Part shown: piece after piece, positions 49,726 to 63,300 of the stretch | Numbering within the stretch: position 1 is the stretch's first letter | Layout: each line of letters starts with the position of its first letter | Assembly: GCA_003260075.1 (NCBI GenBank) | Contig: QLIY01000136.1 | Location: 1 to 64,000 of the forward strand | Direction of reading: 5' to 3' | Length of the DNA stretch: 64,000 nucleotides | Source: Phallusia mammillata | Taxonomy: Eukaryota > Chordata > Ascidiacea > Phlebobranchia > Ascidiidae | Notes under the pieces: model-generated | The model's database searches: none | Seen by the model: only the letters and a program-made list of their open reading frames with translations | What the model was told of the DNA's origin: nothing | Program-made: the position numbers and the translations under genes

Positions 49726-51080
49726 GAAACTTCTTTTTTGCTAATGTGTTGTTCATTTGTTTTTTGAAATTGTAAGGTATTGGAAAAATTTGTAGCTTTA
49801 GGTCAAAATGACATTATGTGGTGCTGGGCAGGCATATCGCTGTGATAAATGCGAACTATCTTGCAACAGATATACGCTGTTAACTAGACCAGAATAATAG
49901 TATTGATCAGGCCGTATTTTATGAAGCAATACTTAATGGGGGAAAGTTTGAAACGATAAAAAACAAAACCATTGACCCAAAACACCATTTTCCATGACAC
50001 AAAATATTTTTTTAAATTAGTGCAACGATGAAACATTTCAGGAAATGACGTTTCATCCAATAAATTTTGAGTTAATTAGGACAGAACCAATGTTTGTGCT
50101 TCAAACTATTTGATATACTTACGTACCAGAGCACAGAGCCCCCCCCCCAAAACACCATTTTCCATGACACAAAATATTTTTTTAAATTAGTGCAACAATG
50201 AAACATTACAGGAAATGACGTTTCATCCAATAAATTTTGAGTTACGTACCAGAGCACAGATAACGGGTAGATTTTACGCAATTGAAAAATGCCTGTTTTA
50301 CTTTTCTACTTCAATGTGTGGGACTAAATGTGTTGTATTCAAAGCAAAGTGAAGTAAGGGTATTAATTTACAATAACAACCAAAAATTATATTTTAATTT
50401 TAAACCGCAACTTCACAAATTACACTAATTTTCCAGGAAAAACAACACAATTTTATCGGGTAGAGATGATGGTCCGAAACTTTTTCAGAAACTGTTTTGC
50501 CTTGTTGATTGGTAAGTGCAGGGGCGTCTGGTGAATTAGCCATATTGCGTAAAAAGATAGGGAGAAATAGATATTATATATTGCGGCTTAGTATCCAAGT
50601 TAAAATTAAGTATATTCTAGATGTGTTAGTAGGGGGTACAGTGTTGCGCAACTTTTCCATCTACAAGACAAAAAAATTAATGATGGCTGATTAAACTTTT
50701 TTTTATTTTTATTCCCCCCCCCCCTATCCAAGTTAAAATTAAGTATATTCTAGATGTGTTAGTAGGGGGTACGGTGTTGCGCAACTTTTCCATCTACAAG
50801 ACAAAAAAATTAATGAGGGCTGATTAAACTTTTATTTATTTTTATTTATTAGCATCTGTGGAAAACATGTTTTACATAATTTAGTATGGTTCTGAGGGGG
50901 GCTTGAATTTGTAAAAACATAAAGCAGGGACCCGTTTATCTCAATAATCGAATATAAAGACCAGCAAAGACGTGCATTTTTTTTCAAAATTTGCATATAA
51001 AAACATATAAATTCACGCTGACAACATTTCAGGCAAAGATGGATGTTTTATTTTTTGAGAATTCAATTTCGCGTACAAAA
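49726..51080. repeat. Intergenic region with two tract-linked duplicates
   Basis: C tract 50139-50148 separates 49977-50138 from 50149-50260 (ACACCATTTTCCATGACAC in both); C tract 50714-50724 separates 50589-50713 from 50725-50850. No gene seen. Confidence 0.6.
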
Positions 51081-52052
51081 TCAGATTGACCAAACATTTT
51101 CATGTTTGTCCCACAGCGAACTCCAGCCACTTGGGTCGCCTTTCTCCTTGATTAGCTCTTCCATTATCTTTGATTGCTCAGAGCTCAAATGATTATTCCA
51201 ATCGCCAATCACCCCTTTGCGAATGAACGGAAGGCTTTTCGGCCGCGGCAAACTAATCTGTTGACATTAAAGTAGTTTAATTATGGTCGAGGCTTCTTCT
51301 AAATATATTGTATTCGCACTTACTAGTTCTGCAGACGCAGTTTGCATCACTGAAAAGCTACTATCCTGAATAACTTGCTGAAGAAGTTTTCCATTCTCCA
51401 CCAGAAGAGACTCGAAGTAGTTTTTGCCAAGGAACTCAGCTATCTTCAAAATTTCGCCCTTTGGGTCAACCTTTAGATCTTCGTAAAGCAAAAACAGCAC
51501 ATTCGTTTCGTTGCGCTTCTGGTACCATTCTGTCACGTGATCAAAGTAACCCCAAAACTCGACGTCACCTTTTACGTATAGATAAAACAACTTGTTGAAG
51601 TCAAGATCCTCACAGTCAAAATGACTGACAAATCCTTTGCAATGGTAATAGTATGAGACCATTGCGTCTTTCGGATTGCGAGTTATGTAAATGTATTTTG
51701 CTTTTGCGTGCTGTGGTACCCACTTCTGTTTAAAATGCGTTTTTACTACTCGTGGGAACTTGCTGTCGTCGATTTGGTTTAGTTTCTCGTCTCCATCAAA
51801 CTCTAGCATAGGTATTTGTTTTCTAATATCCCCACGGATTTGTTCACCTTTGTGCAAAATGAGCCAGATTATATTCTGAAGCCAGGTTGTTCCGCATTTG
51901 GAATATGAGCAAACAAACACGTCGTTTGGTTTTGCTTTGTACTGAAGAGCAGACTCACAATGCTTTTGTTCAAAGTCACCTGGATAAACGCATATTTCAC
52001 CAGTCACTGGATGCTTCAGATACGCGTAGGTCGGTACAGTTTTGTCGTTCAT
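51081..52052 (-). CDS. Cytosolic sulfotransferase, copy 6, intact
   Basis: The best-preserved cluster member. Exons 52052-51324 (243 codons) and 51257-51081 (59 codons) give 301 residues, the usual SULT size. MNDKTVPTYAYLKHPVTGE; PAPS loop SYSKCGTTWLQN; catalytic His in RVVKTHFKQKWVPQH; IYITRNPKDAMVSYYYHC; FWGYFDHVTEWYQKRNETN; LLYEDLKVDPKGEILK; C-terminal FIRKGVIGDWNNHLSSEQ and WSSLWDKHENVW. All core residues are present with no frameshift. A C tract (52086-52096) just upstream of the ATG repeats the start region. Confidence 0.92.
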
Positions 52053-53411
52053 TTTGTCTAGTTCAAAAATGCTGAAAGCAAAAAACCCCCCCCCCCGGTC
52101 GGTACAGTTTTGTCGTTCATTTTGTCTAGTTCAAAAATGCTGAATGCAAAAAATGATCATATCTGTAACAACAACTTTTAAACTGAATTAGGATAAAAAT
52201 AGCTTGCAACATACTAATATTTCTCCACTTACCATATTTTTAAGAAAACAACTTTAATTTAATAATCTTCTATCGTATTTTTATAACAGCAAAGCCGTTG
52301 TTCCTTTGCGTTCTGTCTATGCCTGTACGACTGAAATGGAGCGTTCACTTTGTGCCAACAGCGGTAAACTTTTGCTGACACTGCAATTTTTAAACAGGAA
52401 CAAATACTTACCAGTCGTACAATTAACCCGTCTAAAGCGTAAACAGAACGATAACTTTTATGCTTACAAGAGGATGCCGATAAATAAAAACTCACCATGA
52501 TTCGTTTAATACGTTAACAAGTAACTATTTATGATTTACTTGAATGAATCAGGGTTAAAAATTGTTTTAATTTGTTAATGTGCCTAAGGGATGGTTAGAC
52601 ACATCACACATACCACTGAGGCGAGTGACTCAAGCGTAAATTAAGCAAACTAGGAACTGCTGTAAGATGCAAATTTGTATCAAGGAAGTCACTTAAACGG
52701 CTCATGCAATACATAAACAAACATTATTTTATATAATAGATACCTTATTTGCCCACATCTATAAAAAACTACATCAAATACCACCATCAACGCGTTTTGC
52801 TTTTCATTGATGCCAACATACAGTATTTATTTATGCCTAATGGAAAACTTCATTTCAAAGCGTCGTTTTAAAACTTTTGACACAATACACGGTTATAAAT
52901 ATTCTCACAAGAAAAATACCAGCCACTATCTGTAAAACATCTCAACGTTTCTACAAATACTGTTGTCAATGTCAACTGAAGTAAAACCAACAGAAGGTAC
53001 GTAGGTTACTAACGCACAACTGAGAATAAAGGGGCGACGTAAATTGCGTGACTCGTGGTATGTGCCTGTTTGTTGTTGACTGGTGTACCCTGTGTCGAAA
53101 TGCCCAGGCCAGGTATATTTACTGGTTGGGTTGTTTGCAGACGCTTTACAGTCTTATTGGCGCCAATAAGTAACAGGGTTTTGTGCAGAGTCCGTAGTGT
53201 TCTCTTTGCTTGCCCTGCAACTGATGTCGTCATTCGAGTTTGTATCTTTAAAAGTTTACGTATTTCAATTAACGCACTGCAAACTCAAGTGTGATTTTAT
53301 TTCTCAAAACTCTGTCAAACAAAACCTAATACCATTTTCGATGAATTGTATTAAAACCAATATTGGCCCATAACTATGTACAGCATATGACAAGACAACA
53401 ATCAAAAAAGT
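52053..53411. other. Intergenic region upstream of copy 6 and downstream of copy 7
   Basis: 52029-52085 is repeated at 52097-52150 across the C tract 52086-52096, duplicating the copy 6 start codon region. 53050-53300 resembles 55780-56120, downstream of copy 8, as part of a duplicated unit. No gene seen. Confidence 0.55.
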
Positions 53412-54386
53412 TCATTTGTTTTTCCAAACATTGTCATGGTTGTCCCACAATGAATTCCATCCACTTGGATCTCCTTTCTCTTTTATCAGATCTTCCATAA
53501 TCTTTGACTGTTCAGGGCTCAAGTGTTTTTTCCAGTCGCCAACTTCCCCCTTGCGAATAAATGGAAGATTTTCTGGTCGCTTAATTGCCATCTGTTAACA
53601 CAAAAAAGAGGATGACAGAAATTAAATACATTTGTTTGGTAACAATGCGATCTACCCACAATTTCTGCCGAGACGACTTTCATGCTGGAAAAGCTGCTCT
53701 TCTCCATAACTTGTTGAAGAAGTTTTCCATTCTCCTTTTCTCTTAAAAGTCGTAATACTTGGTGCCAAGAAACTTGGTGATCTTCAAAATTTCACCTTTT
53801 GATCAACTTTTAGATCTTCGTAAAGCAAAAACAGAATATTTTCTTCGTGACGCCGTTCATACCAGTCAGTCACGTGATCAAAGTAACCCCAAAACTCGAT
53901 GTCGCTTTTTACATAGCGATCAAACGTCTTGTTAAAATTAAGATCTGGACATTGGTAGCTTTCAAATCCCTTGCAGTGATAGTAGAATGACACCATTGCG
54001 TCTTTTGGATTGCGTGTTATGTACAGGTATTTTGCTGTAGGGTGCTGAGGAACCAAGTCGTACTTAAAATGTTTTTTTACTATTCGAGGATACTTGCTGT
54101 CGCCAATTTTGTTGGTGACTTCGCTTCCACAGAACTCCAGTATTGGAATCGAGTCCATAATGGGCCCATAGATTTCCTCGCCTTCATGTATTATAAGCCA
54201 AACAATATTTTGAAGCCAAGTTGATCCGCACTTGGTGCTGGAGCCAACAAAGATGTCCATGGGTTTTGCCTTGTATTGAATTGCTGAATCGAGGTGTTTC
54301 TGTTCAAACCCGCCTGGATAAATGCATGTTTCTCCTGTCACTGGATGTTTAAGGTAAGCTAAGGTCACATCCGTTGGATCGTTCAT
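53412..54386 (-). pseudogene. Sulfotransferase copy 7, pseudogene
   Basis: ATG at 54386 (MNDPTDVTLAYLKHPVTGET). Exon 1 is open to about 53787, where one base is missing in the VDPKGE codons and the frame shifts to a stop; a second shift follows in the KYYESL block near 53750. Missense changes at conserved places: GSSTKCGSTWLQN, and IVKKHFKYDL where others have VKTHFKYDW. Exon 2 (53591-53412) is itself open: FIRKGEVGDWKKHLSPEQ, WNSLWDNHDNVW. Donor after 53660. Neither lesion is at a G or C tract. Copy 8 is its closest neighbour and shares flanking sequence. Confidence 0.78.
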
Positions 54387-56246
54387 TTTTTATGTTCCAA
54401 TTTGTAATTAAAAGTAGAAAAAAACGTTAATTATAACCTTGACTGGTTGTTGGTTCTAGAAAAAAATGCACACATCAAATCAACATGCAAACACTGCGAG
54501 TTTTTGACATTTCAAATCTACAATAAATGTTTCATCGTTAATTTCACTGCACTTAACTTTACTACGCTGCAAACAATGCTGACATAGCCGATAACGACAG
54601 TGCAGTATATAACCAAACAGTTACTCGCCATGCCCAGCTGAAACTAAGTAATTGCCACTCTCTTAGCGGAAGTTACAAAACAATGCCTTGCATGCTGCAG
54701 TTCACTTTAAGTTCATTAAGCTTATCTGCACGGTTGTCATGTCACGCATTAAATCAATTGTTTTAGCGGTCAACTGACAAAGCTTTTTTCGCCAAATTCT
54801 GTCACTTTGCTTGTTACGGTGCAAAAGTTTTTCGCACTGTGCGATGTAGATACATGTCGACGAATCTGCTGTAGTGACACATAAAACTACTCATAACAAA
54901 AATCTATTAGGTTACTGAGTGAGCTCTTCCTTAGCCGTATGGCGTCTTCAGACCAGCAGATTCATTTCACTTCGGGTCAGCGATAAAACGCTATTCAAGT
55001 TTCATTCCTTTTATTGCAACAACTGAAAGTAATCTCGCTTTAGAACTTTTTTTGTAAAAGTACGCAACAACGCATAACAAATGTGTTATTGCCTTAAAGC
55101 AAGAGTAGGCTAAGTAAGGAGCAAAAGCCTTTACAAAATTACAATAAAATATCTATAGAACGGGGTTACTGTAAATAAAAGTTAAACAACCAAATAACAA
55201 CCCATCGTCAAACATTGCGGGAAGTGGAAGCACTAATGCACTGACCACTTTTTTCAAGTAATAAAGGCTTTGCAGCGAATGCAATCGATGCAGCTTAAAT
55301 TGTTTCCTTTTTAACATCGGGCAGATCAAACTAATTTGTTGGGCTTAGCAGAAAGCTTTTAAACGTGTGAATGTAATATACTCTTTGAGAGATGACAAAT
55401 GAATAACCATACTTGGTTTATCATGTTTTCACCAGCTTTCACGATGTAAGAAACGTAATTTATATAAAGTGAACACAAATTACAGCAATAAATGCGACCG
55501 TTCTGCTGCATTAGTCTGCCAGCAATAAACAAAAGAAAAGTAAAGTACCTTTGTCATGGTACTCCACAGCGAACACCAATTGCCAATTTAAAGCCTCTAC
55601 GTATAGAATAATCACCAAATGTAAAGTCGTTTTGCCAATCAATGTGAATTTAAAATTGTGGAGCAAACGTAACAATTGTTCTGTGATGCAACAACCGATA
55701 AGACAATTAGTGTTCTATTGGATAACATCATGGCCTGATTGCTATGTATGTATTGTAGTGAGTTTATAACTTAACTCGTGGTATGTATTTGCGTGTTTGC
55801 TGTTGACTGGTGTAATATGTCTCGCAGTGCCCAAAGAATTATTACTGGTGTTTCCTTGGCATCTATTAACTAAATTGTTATGATTTCTTGGCTGAGATTC
55901 CAGCTGCCTTTTTGTATTGTGCTGGTAAGTTTGGCTTTGCTTGTAATGTATAGTCTGCTTTTACTTCAGTACACAAATGGTCAATGAGAACGTTGGGTTG
56001 TTTCCAGACGCTTAACTCTTTTGCACAAACTGCGACATTGCACTCTTTGCCTGCCCTGCAGCTGAGCTGATGTCGTCAATTGATTTTGAAACTTCGTAAG
56101 CACGCTACAAACAGAAATGTGATTTTATTTCTTGCAATTCGTCAAACAAAACCTAATACTATTTTCCGATGAATTGTATTTAAACCTATTTTGGCCCATA
56201 ACTATAAATGTATGTCAGCGAATACGTTAGCAAAATTTAAAAAGTA
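54387..56246. other. Intergenic region between copies 7 and 8
   Basis: The part near copy 7 (about 54420-55400) resembles the upstream region of copy 8 (57290-58200), and about 55780-56120 resembles 53050-53300, consistent with tandem duplication of a roughly 3-kb unit. No gene seen. Confidence 0.5.
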
Positions 56247-56734
56247 TTAATTGTCTTCCCACACATTTTCATGATTATCCCACAGCGAACTCCAACCACT
56301 TGGATCTCCTTTCTCTTTAATCAAATCTTCCATAATCTTTGATTGCTCAGAGCTCATGTGGTTTTTCCAGTCGCCAACCTCCCCCTTGCGAATGAATGGA
56401 AGGTTTTCTGGACGTTTAGTTGAGATCTGTTCAACAGAAAAATTGGGATATCACAAGGTAATAACTTTTGTTGGTAACATTGCGATCTACCCACAATTTC
56501 TGCCGAGACGACTTTCATGCTGGAAAAGCTGCTCTTTTCAATGATTGCCTGAAGAAGTTTTCCATTATCCTTCATGAGAGACTCGTAATACTTGTTGCCA
56601 AGAAACTTGGCGATCTTCAAAATTTCACCCTTTGGATCAACTTTTAGATCTTCGTAAAGTAAAAACAGAATATTTTCTTCATGACGACGTTCATACCAGT
56701 CAGCCACGTGATCAAAGTAACCCCAAAATTCAAT

Positions 56735-56816
<82 letters not shown>

Positions 56817-57262
56817 AGGTCTGGACACTGGTAGCCTTCAAATCCCTTGCAATGGTAGTAGAAAGACACCATTGCGTCTTTTGGATTGCGTGTTATGTAC
56901 AGGTATTTTGCTGTAGGGTGCTTGGGAACCCAGTCGTACTTGTAATGTGTTTTCACTATTCGAGGATACTTGCTGTCGTCAATTTTGTTGGTGACCTCGT
57001 TTCCACTGAACTCCAGCATTGGAATCGAGTTCATCATAGCACCACAAATTTTCTCGCCTTCATGTATTATCAGCCAAACAATATTTTGAAGCCAGGTTGT
57101 TCCGCACTTTGCACAAGAACAAACAAAGATGTCGGTTGGTTTTGCTTCGTACTTAACCGCTGAATCAAGGTGTTTCTGTCCAAAACCGCCCGGGTAGATG
57201 CATATTTCCCCTGTGACAGGATGTTTAAGGTAAACAAAGGTCGCATCAGTTTGATCATTCAT
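56247..57262 (-). CDS. Cytosolic sulfotransferase, copy 8, exon interrupted by a G tract
   Basis: Exon 1 (57262-56495) starts MNDQTDATFVYLKHPVTGE; CSCAKCGTTWLQNIVWLI; RIVKTHYKYDWVPKHPT; YITRNPKDAMVSFYYHC; FEGYQCPDL. Here an 80-bp G tract (56735-56814), read as poly-Pro, replaces about 13 residues (DFNKLFDRY-type) before EFWGYFDHVADWYERRHEEN. Donor ATT/GTGGGT. Exon 2 (56426-56247): FIRKGEVGDWKNHMSSEQ, WSSLWDNHENVW, stop. Apart from the tract there is no lesion, and the frame happens to stay open through it. Probably a functional gene with a wrongly filled gap. Confidence 0.82.
56735..56814. other. 80-bp pure G tract inside a sulfotransferase exon
   Basis: Replaces about 39 bp of coding sequence present in every paralogue, so its length is about twice that of the missing part. 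Strong sign that it is a gap filler. Confidence 0.88.
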
Positions 57263-60200
57263 TTTTTGTATTAACGTTTACACTACTTCTGTAATTGTTG
57301 TAAAAGTAAAAAGAAAATATTTGTTGTAAACTTGTCACTTAGTGGACTACAGTACCCCACACTTTACTGCAGATAATCATCTTATATAGTCTGTGCCTTG
57401 GAATTGGACTGTAAAGCATAAACCAAACAGTTACTGGCTATGCCAACCAAAAACTGAATCATGGCACTTGCTGAGCGCATGTTGCTTTACTGCTGCAGTT
57501 CAGTTGAAGTTCATAGAAAAGATATGCATGTTTGCCACGTCACGCATTTATCAACTGACAGAACTATAGCCTGTGCGTTAAATAAACCTAATTGCAACCA
57601 GTCTACCTAAGAAACAGATTATCTCTATTGCCATCGCAAGTATTATTTTGATTCGGAAACCTACCTGCGGGTTTTAGTGTCTAAAATCAGCAATGTTTTT
57701 CACACCGTGTAATGCAGAAATGTTGAGGAATGTGCTGTGGTAAAACCAAAACTACAGACAACAGAAAATCAAAGGTAACTACGTGATCTTTCTTAGGCGT
57801 ATAACCTTAGATAACCGTCAGTTGTCTATTTCATCTTGAGGCAACATCAAAATGCTGACCAATTCAGATTTCTTTCCTTGAGTTGCAACCATGAAAAGGT
57901 GCGTTGCGTTAAAACAACAGTTGCCCAGATGAAAAAGTCTAAAAAGATATTTGATAAAACGAAGTACCTAATTCTAACATAACACACACAAAAATAACCC
58001 ACTGTCAACAATTGCGAGGGTAGAGCCATTATGCACTGCACTGCCCATCTGTCGTACTTTTTCAGTCAATAGTGCTCGATTGTTTCCCTTTTCAACATCG
58101 GGCTGATTGGCTACGTTATATTAGCCTGTTTGAGCAGAAGGCCTTTGAAGCTCATCAGACAGTGTATAACTGAGGTCATAAATTCTCAAATATGTTATAC
58201 GTTCTTCGACATGCTACAGCAACAAACACAACGGTCAGAACTTTAAGCAATACAATGCGTCGCCTAATTAAATCAGAGTCCACAGAACTTTAAACTATGG
58301 CTGTCTTTACCTTACTACATCACTAAGCAGCAAGATACGAGGGGAAAGAAACTAGGTTCAGACATATCACCTACCGTCGGTCCATTCGGGCGCAAGTTAA
58401 ACAGAGCAAAAGTTAGTCAAACAAGAGATGCTGCTAAGCAACAAACGCACAGGGGTCAAAAGAGCATAAAGCCCCTTACGCCAAGTAAGTAGTATTTAAT
58501 AAAAAAACAAATATTTGCACGAGAACACTTAAATGGGGGGGGGGGCGCACAGGGGTCAAAAGAGCATAAAGCCCCTTACGCCAAGTAGTATTTAATAAAA
58601 AAACAAATATTTGCACGAGAACACTTAAATCGCCCATGTTAACTTGCGTAGACGTTTAATCGCAAACGGCACAAAGGCTGCATCTGCAAGTTTGCACAAT
58701 GTTGGCTACTGTCCGGCGTTTAGAAAACTGTCGTTATGACCAAAGTCCATTTATTAGCTAAAATGAAAGATCATGGGTTTCTAACTGCGGTACGCGAACC
58801 TCCCAACGGCGCTAGTAGCCTACCACTACCGTCATTTAAAAAACGCTGTAAGTGAGAGTTATACATAAAGGGGCCTATTGCGGCAATGGCCTTTAAACCA
58901 CGGCCTACATACGTCGATGCACTTTGTTCTGTTGTGCAATCAGATAGTCCATGGACAAAACATGTTGACACTGGATTTTAAGTCAGTCACAACGTCTTAT
59001 CCACCAGGCATGCGAGCTAATAAAGGAAACGCTTCCCGTCAGCAAAGTATTCCCTGGTGACTGCTTTTTCTGTTTCAAAACAATACGTTGCGTCTTTTGC
59101 CAGCTTTGTGACGCACAGTTAAACACGTGCAACTAGGCTACGATCATGGGCGTCCGCAGCGGGGGGCAAGAGGGGGCACGTAAATCCTACTTCGGTTAAA
59201 AAGTATTTGCCAACCTACCACATACTTCAGTGATGTTTAATATTGTGTTTATTGTATTATTTTGCTACTTTGGGATTGGCAACAATGAGCAGCACAGTCA
59301 GATGATTTTTGTTCTGAAATACCGTTTATCGAACGACGATGTGACGATAGTTTTGCCCTCCCCTGTATTTTTTCCTGCGGACGCCCATGGCTACGTTGTA
59401 GGCTACGCTCTTAACAAACAACTGTCATAGCTCTGTTTCCTTTCATCCAAAAAATAATAATTATTGGCTAGATAGGATTGTGCATCATAATGCCAACCCT
59501 GTATACCAGGGGTCACCAAACTTGGTTCACAGTGGGCCGAATAATTTCAATAATCACGCGCTGCGGGCCGCAGGACTGACGCAGCCTTTTCCAAACAGGA
59601 ACTAGCGAGGCGGTTTTGACGAGAAGGCCAAGGGCTATTGTCTTTTCATAATTCTATTTGTATTCAGATGGTGCTGCTGTTAATTTGCAAAACTATGAAG
59701 AAAGTATAAGTGGCTCACCTACCAACCAATGCTCTTTTCTTTGATTACAGGAAACAAAAGAAGTCAAGTATTCGCTAAGAATTACTATTCTTTGATCTTG
59801 TTTGTGACGTTACAACCCACTTTTGGATCATACCTGTGTGATATAATCCTGCTAGACCAGCCAAAATTGGTATGAGAACTTATTGTGCAGGTTTGCGCAA
59901 TAGTTGGGATATTACGTTAGTAAATGTTCTATACGTTTTGTTAAACCAACAACACCTTTGTGGGCCGGATAAAACGACGCCGCGGGCCATAGTTTGGTGA
60001 CCTCTGCCTTATACCATAAAGCAAGGCGTTTGTTTCACCAACGAGCTTTTTACTTCTTGCAAACGAGTCGTAATCAAACCTGCTATAAATATAGAGCTAA
60101 GGCAAAAAGCGAATACAGCTGCAATGCCTACATGGAGGCAAGAAAACAAAAACCAAAAAAACCTAATCATCGAACGATGTAAAGTGTTAATCAACACGGA

Positions 60201-60339
60201 AAGGAATGAATGATTGAACCATGGATAGGTCATGATTTGGAGAGAAACACTACATTCTCTTCACCTTAACTTAGAATTCAAAAAACTTTGGAAAACTGAA
60301 CTATTTTTGTGTACGTTAGCATGCGGCGTAAAGGCGAAT
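57263..60339. other. Intergenic region between copy 8 and CARS1
   Basis: Contains the upstream region of copy 8, a tract-linked duplicate (58458-58534 and 58546-58630 across the G tract 58535-58545) and a hAT element (59507-60006). A few short open frames (for example 59230-59430) show no recognisable domain. Confidence 0.5.
59507..60006. mobile_element. hAT-type non-autonomous element
   Basis: Starts CAGGGGTCACCAAACTTGG and ends ATAGTTTGGTGACCTCTG; flanks CTGTATAC and CCTTATAC agree at 6 of 8. 500 bp. Interior CTGCGGGCCG and GTTTGTGACG relate it to 9909-10381. Confidence 0.7.
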
Positions 60340-63300
60340 TCAACTGGGGACAGGTCCGTTTGATTGGGTGCCATTTTGCTGCAAGTACTCCTGGTGCATC
60401 TTGTCCTGTGCGTCGTACAACTTCCGTAGTTTTTTGCTCTGACCTTTACTTAGCTCTTTTCCATCGGCAGAATGAGTGGGAAAGCCCTGTGAAATAGAAT
60501 TACGTGCGTTAGGATACTTGTAACAAGTTTGCGCAATTATTAACGAAAACCTGATTGTCGAATTGAGAAAATTTGTCAGTTTGACCAATAAAGAGCTGAT
60601 TTGCTGGAATCCGTTTTTGAGCTTCTTTTTCTTCCTTCTTACGTGCAGCGGCTTCTTTTGCAGCCTCCTTTTCTTTTCGCTTTTTCTCTTCAGCCTATTG
60701 AGTTGAACATTTATATAATACTATAACACCGGCGACAAAACAAATAGCGATAAAGAAGCAATATTTACACAAATACAAGCACCAGCGATATCATGTTTCG
60801 ACAAAACATATTTTGTAATTTGAAGTAGACATCTTAAATCCACAGGTGATGGCCAGAATGTATCCAACATTCATCCAATTCAAAAAAACAAGTTTTGAAT
60901 CCGTTTTCGTAAATTCAAAATTTGTTGTAGTTTTTTTCCAAGCAATTCCATATGTTCTGCAAAGCAAATTGAAAGCGATTTGTTTTTCATGCTTACCAAC
61001 TTCTTTTCCGCCTTTTCCTTCATCAGCTGTTCGCGATCGACTAATTTCACAACGGTTCGCGCGCCTTCTTTGTCCTCCAGCCTTACACCAAGTTTGGGAA
61101 GTTCAGTATCGCGCAGTTCGTCACACAACGCCAAAACCTCAGTCACTAGAGGCGGAATAAGCTAGTTACAAGTTCTATATCTATAGGATCACTGACAGCA
61201 GTAGCATTTACCTTTGTAATTTCTGGCGACGTTACGGACGTCTTCCCGAAAGGTGGAAAGCACATTAAGATAAGGCATCAGTGTTGATTCGCTGTTCTGC
61301 ATTCCGCCACCTGAAACTGTGATCGGAAAACCGATTTCAGCTTCTCCGCTTATTGCACCAAACACCTGTGAAGAACAACAGGGGAAATTAATGTAGCTGG
61401 TAAGGAGGAAAATAAAAAAAATTGATTTCGGAAATTTAAAAACATGATTGTTTTTGTGGTTAATAGAATCGGTATTTGATAATTACAATTTTGTTTAACT
61501 TTGACGATATTACAAACATTGCGGCTAAGGAGGTTTAGGTCAATTCAACAACAATCTGACTTGGTGTACATATAAATTCCGCTAGGGTGTGGTAGAGAGA
61601 CGGACAAAGTTGTCTCTGTCTGAAGTATAGAGCGAGCATCTTCCGACTGAAAACATTATGACGTCGTAACATATAATGCCAAAATGGCATGTTACAGAGA
61701 CTGCAGCGTTGGATGATTCTGGCATTGTAATTTCGACTTTGTTTAAACTTTCGTACATCGCTATGTACTGTTTCATAGCGGAGTTTCGATCTCTCGGTTT
61801 AGTTTTGCTTAGTCGAGTACGAAAACCAAAAAAATACAGTGATGTGTTCTCGTGTACTTGCATAGCTTGCCTTATACTTATTTTTTAAAAACCTGCACAG
61901 ATACTGAGCAGTTAGATCCAAGCCAGTATTTAGTTGTAAAACATCACAACGTTTGATGGTTTTATTTCACCTGACGATGGCAAAAAAACTGTCGAAAGGT
62001 TGTGATGTTTTACGGCTTTGATCTTTTTGCTCAGAATATTTAAAACCATGCATTGGGGGGGGGGTTGGTTTCATTTCACCTAACGATGGCAAAAAACTGT
62101 CGAAACGTTGTGACGTTTTACGGCTTTGATCTTTTTGCTCAGAATATTTAAAACCATGCATTGAGTACCTAACTGCACAGTTACGTCTCATAAAAGTAAT
62201 CCCGCAAGCACCTGTAAATAATATCAACGTACCTTAAATATCCATGTAATGTACTTTGCTACATCCTTGAGCAATTGGCCATTCGGTTTCGCTTTCTGCG
62301 TGTGAGCATTTGCCAGGTAAGTGTTGGAGGCGGTGACAAGTTGACGAAGGTTGTCGAGCACAGTACGAGTGTCCACATTGTCACACATGGCAACGTGAAC
62401 ATTTTGCTGTAGTTTCGAAAACCTAATCAACAGGGTTAGAGTTACAAACGAAATAGGAAAATTTGCAATCTAATGGAATAACGGCATTTTAAAACAGCGG
62501 TTCCCAACCTTTATCGACGAATTACTCACTTAACAATTCAAAACATTTTCATTGCACCCCAATAGACCAAATGGTAGATGCTAAACCAAACAAAGAAGAT
62601 TTAAAATTTAGTCTTTTATCAACTTTACACGTTATATCCCCAGAACTGATGTGTTAAGGTCAATGCCAAAAATAAAGTTAATTTCTATGAACCACTGTTT
62701 TAGAACAATGATGTGAGTAATACTCCATGTCTGGCGCGTGCTTACTGACCGGAAAAAATGTCAATCGTATTAAACAAACAACAACACTGCAAATACAGTC
62801 TTTCTGGTCTAAGTCAATGTTAGTTTATAGAGCAAAGCGACAAAAATTATCCTGTTACATATTACATGTGATAGTAGGCGAGATATGTTTTGCCAACCAG
62901 TCGATTTCGCCCAACTTAGGTATATACATCCGTTATGAACGCACACGAGCAAAAAAACGATGCGATTTACGTTTCAGAAAGTAAAAACGATGCGATTTAC
63001 GTTTCAGAAAGCTGTAGATCTTCTTTTCTCCACTTGCAAAAGGCCTCAGGACCAGAGCTCGGTTGGTTTCTGATCACGTCCTTAACAGTTAGGAAGAATT
63101 CCTGAAATAAGAGATAGGGTGTTGTGTTGATGATTTAGTGATATTATCAAATCATTGACCACACTGTCAAGTATCAAAAGAATCGTTTTTTAAATCCTAC
63201 ATGTACATCTTGGTGTAACATAAATTTAGTTACTGGAGTATAACATAATCAATTTGGGAGGTCTTCTATTACTAGGCCTGTTTTAGTGCAACTATGGGTT

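Noticed and set aside
56735-56814. Poly-proline segment within a sulfotransferase
   Set aside because: It is the translation of an 80-bp G tract that replaces sequence present in every paralogue; no SULT has such an insert.
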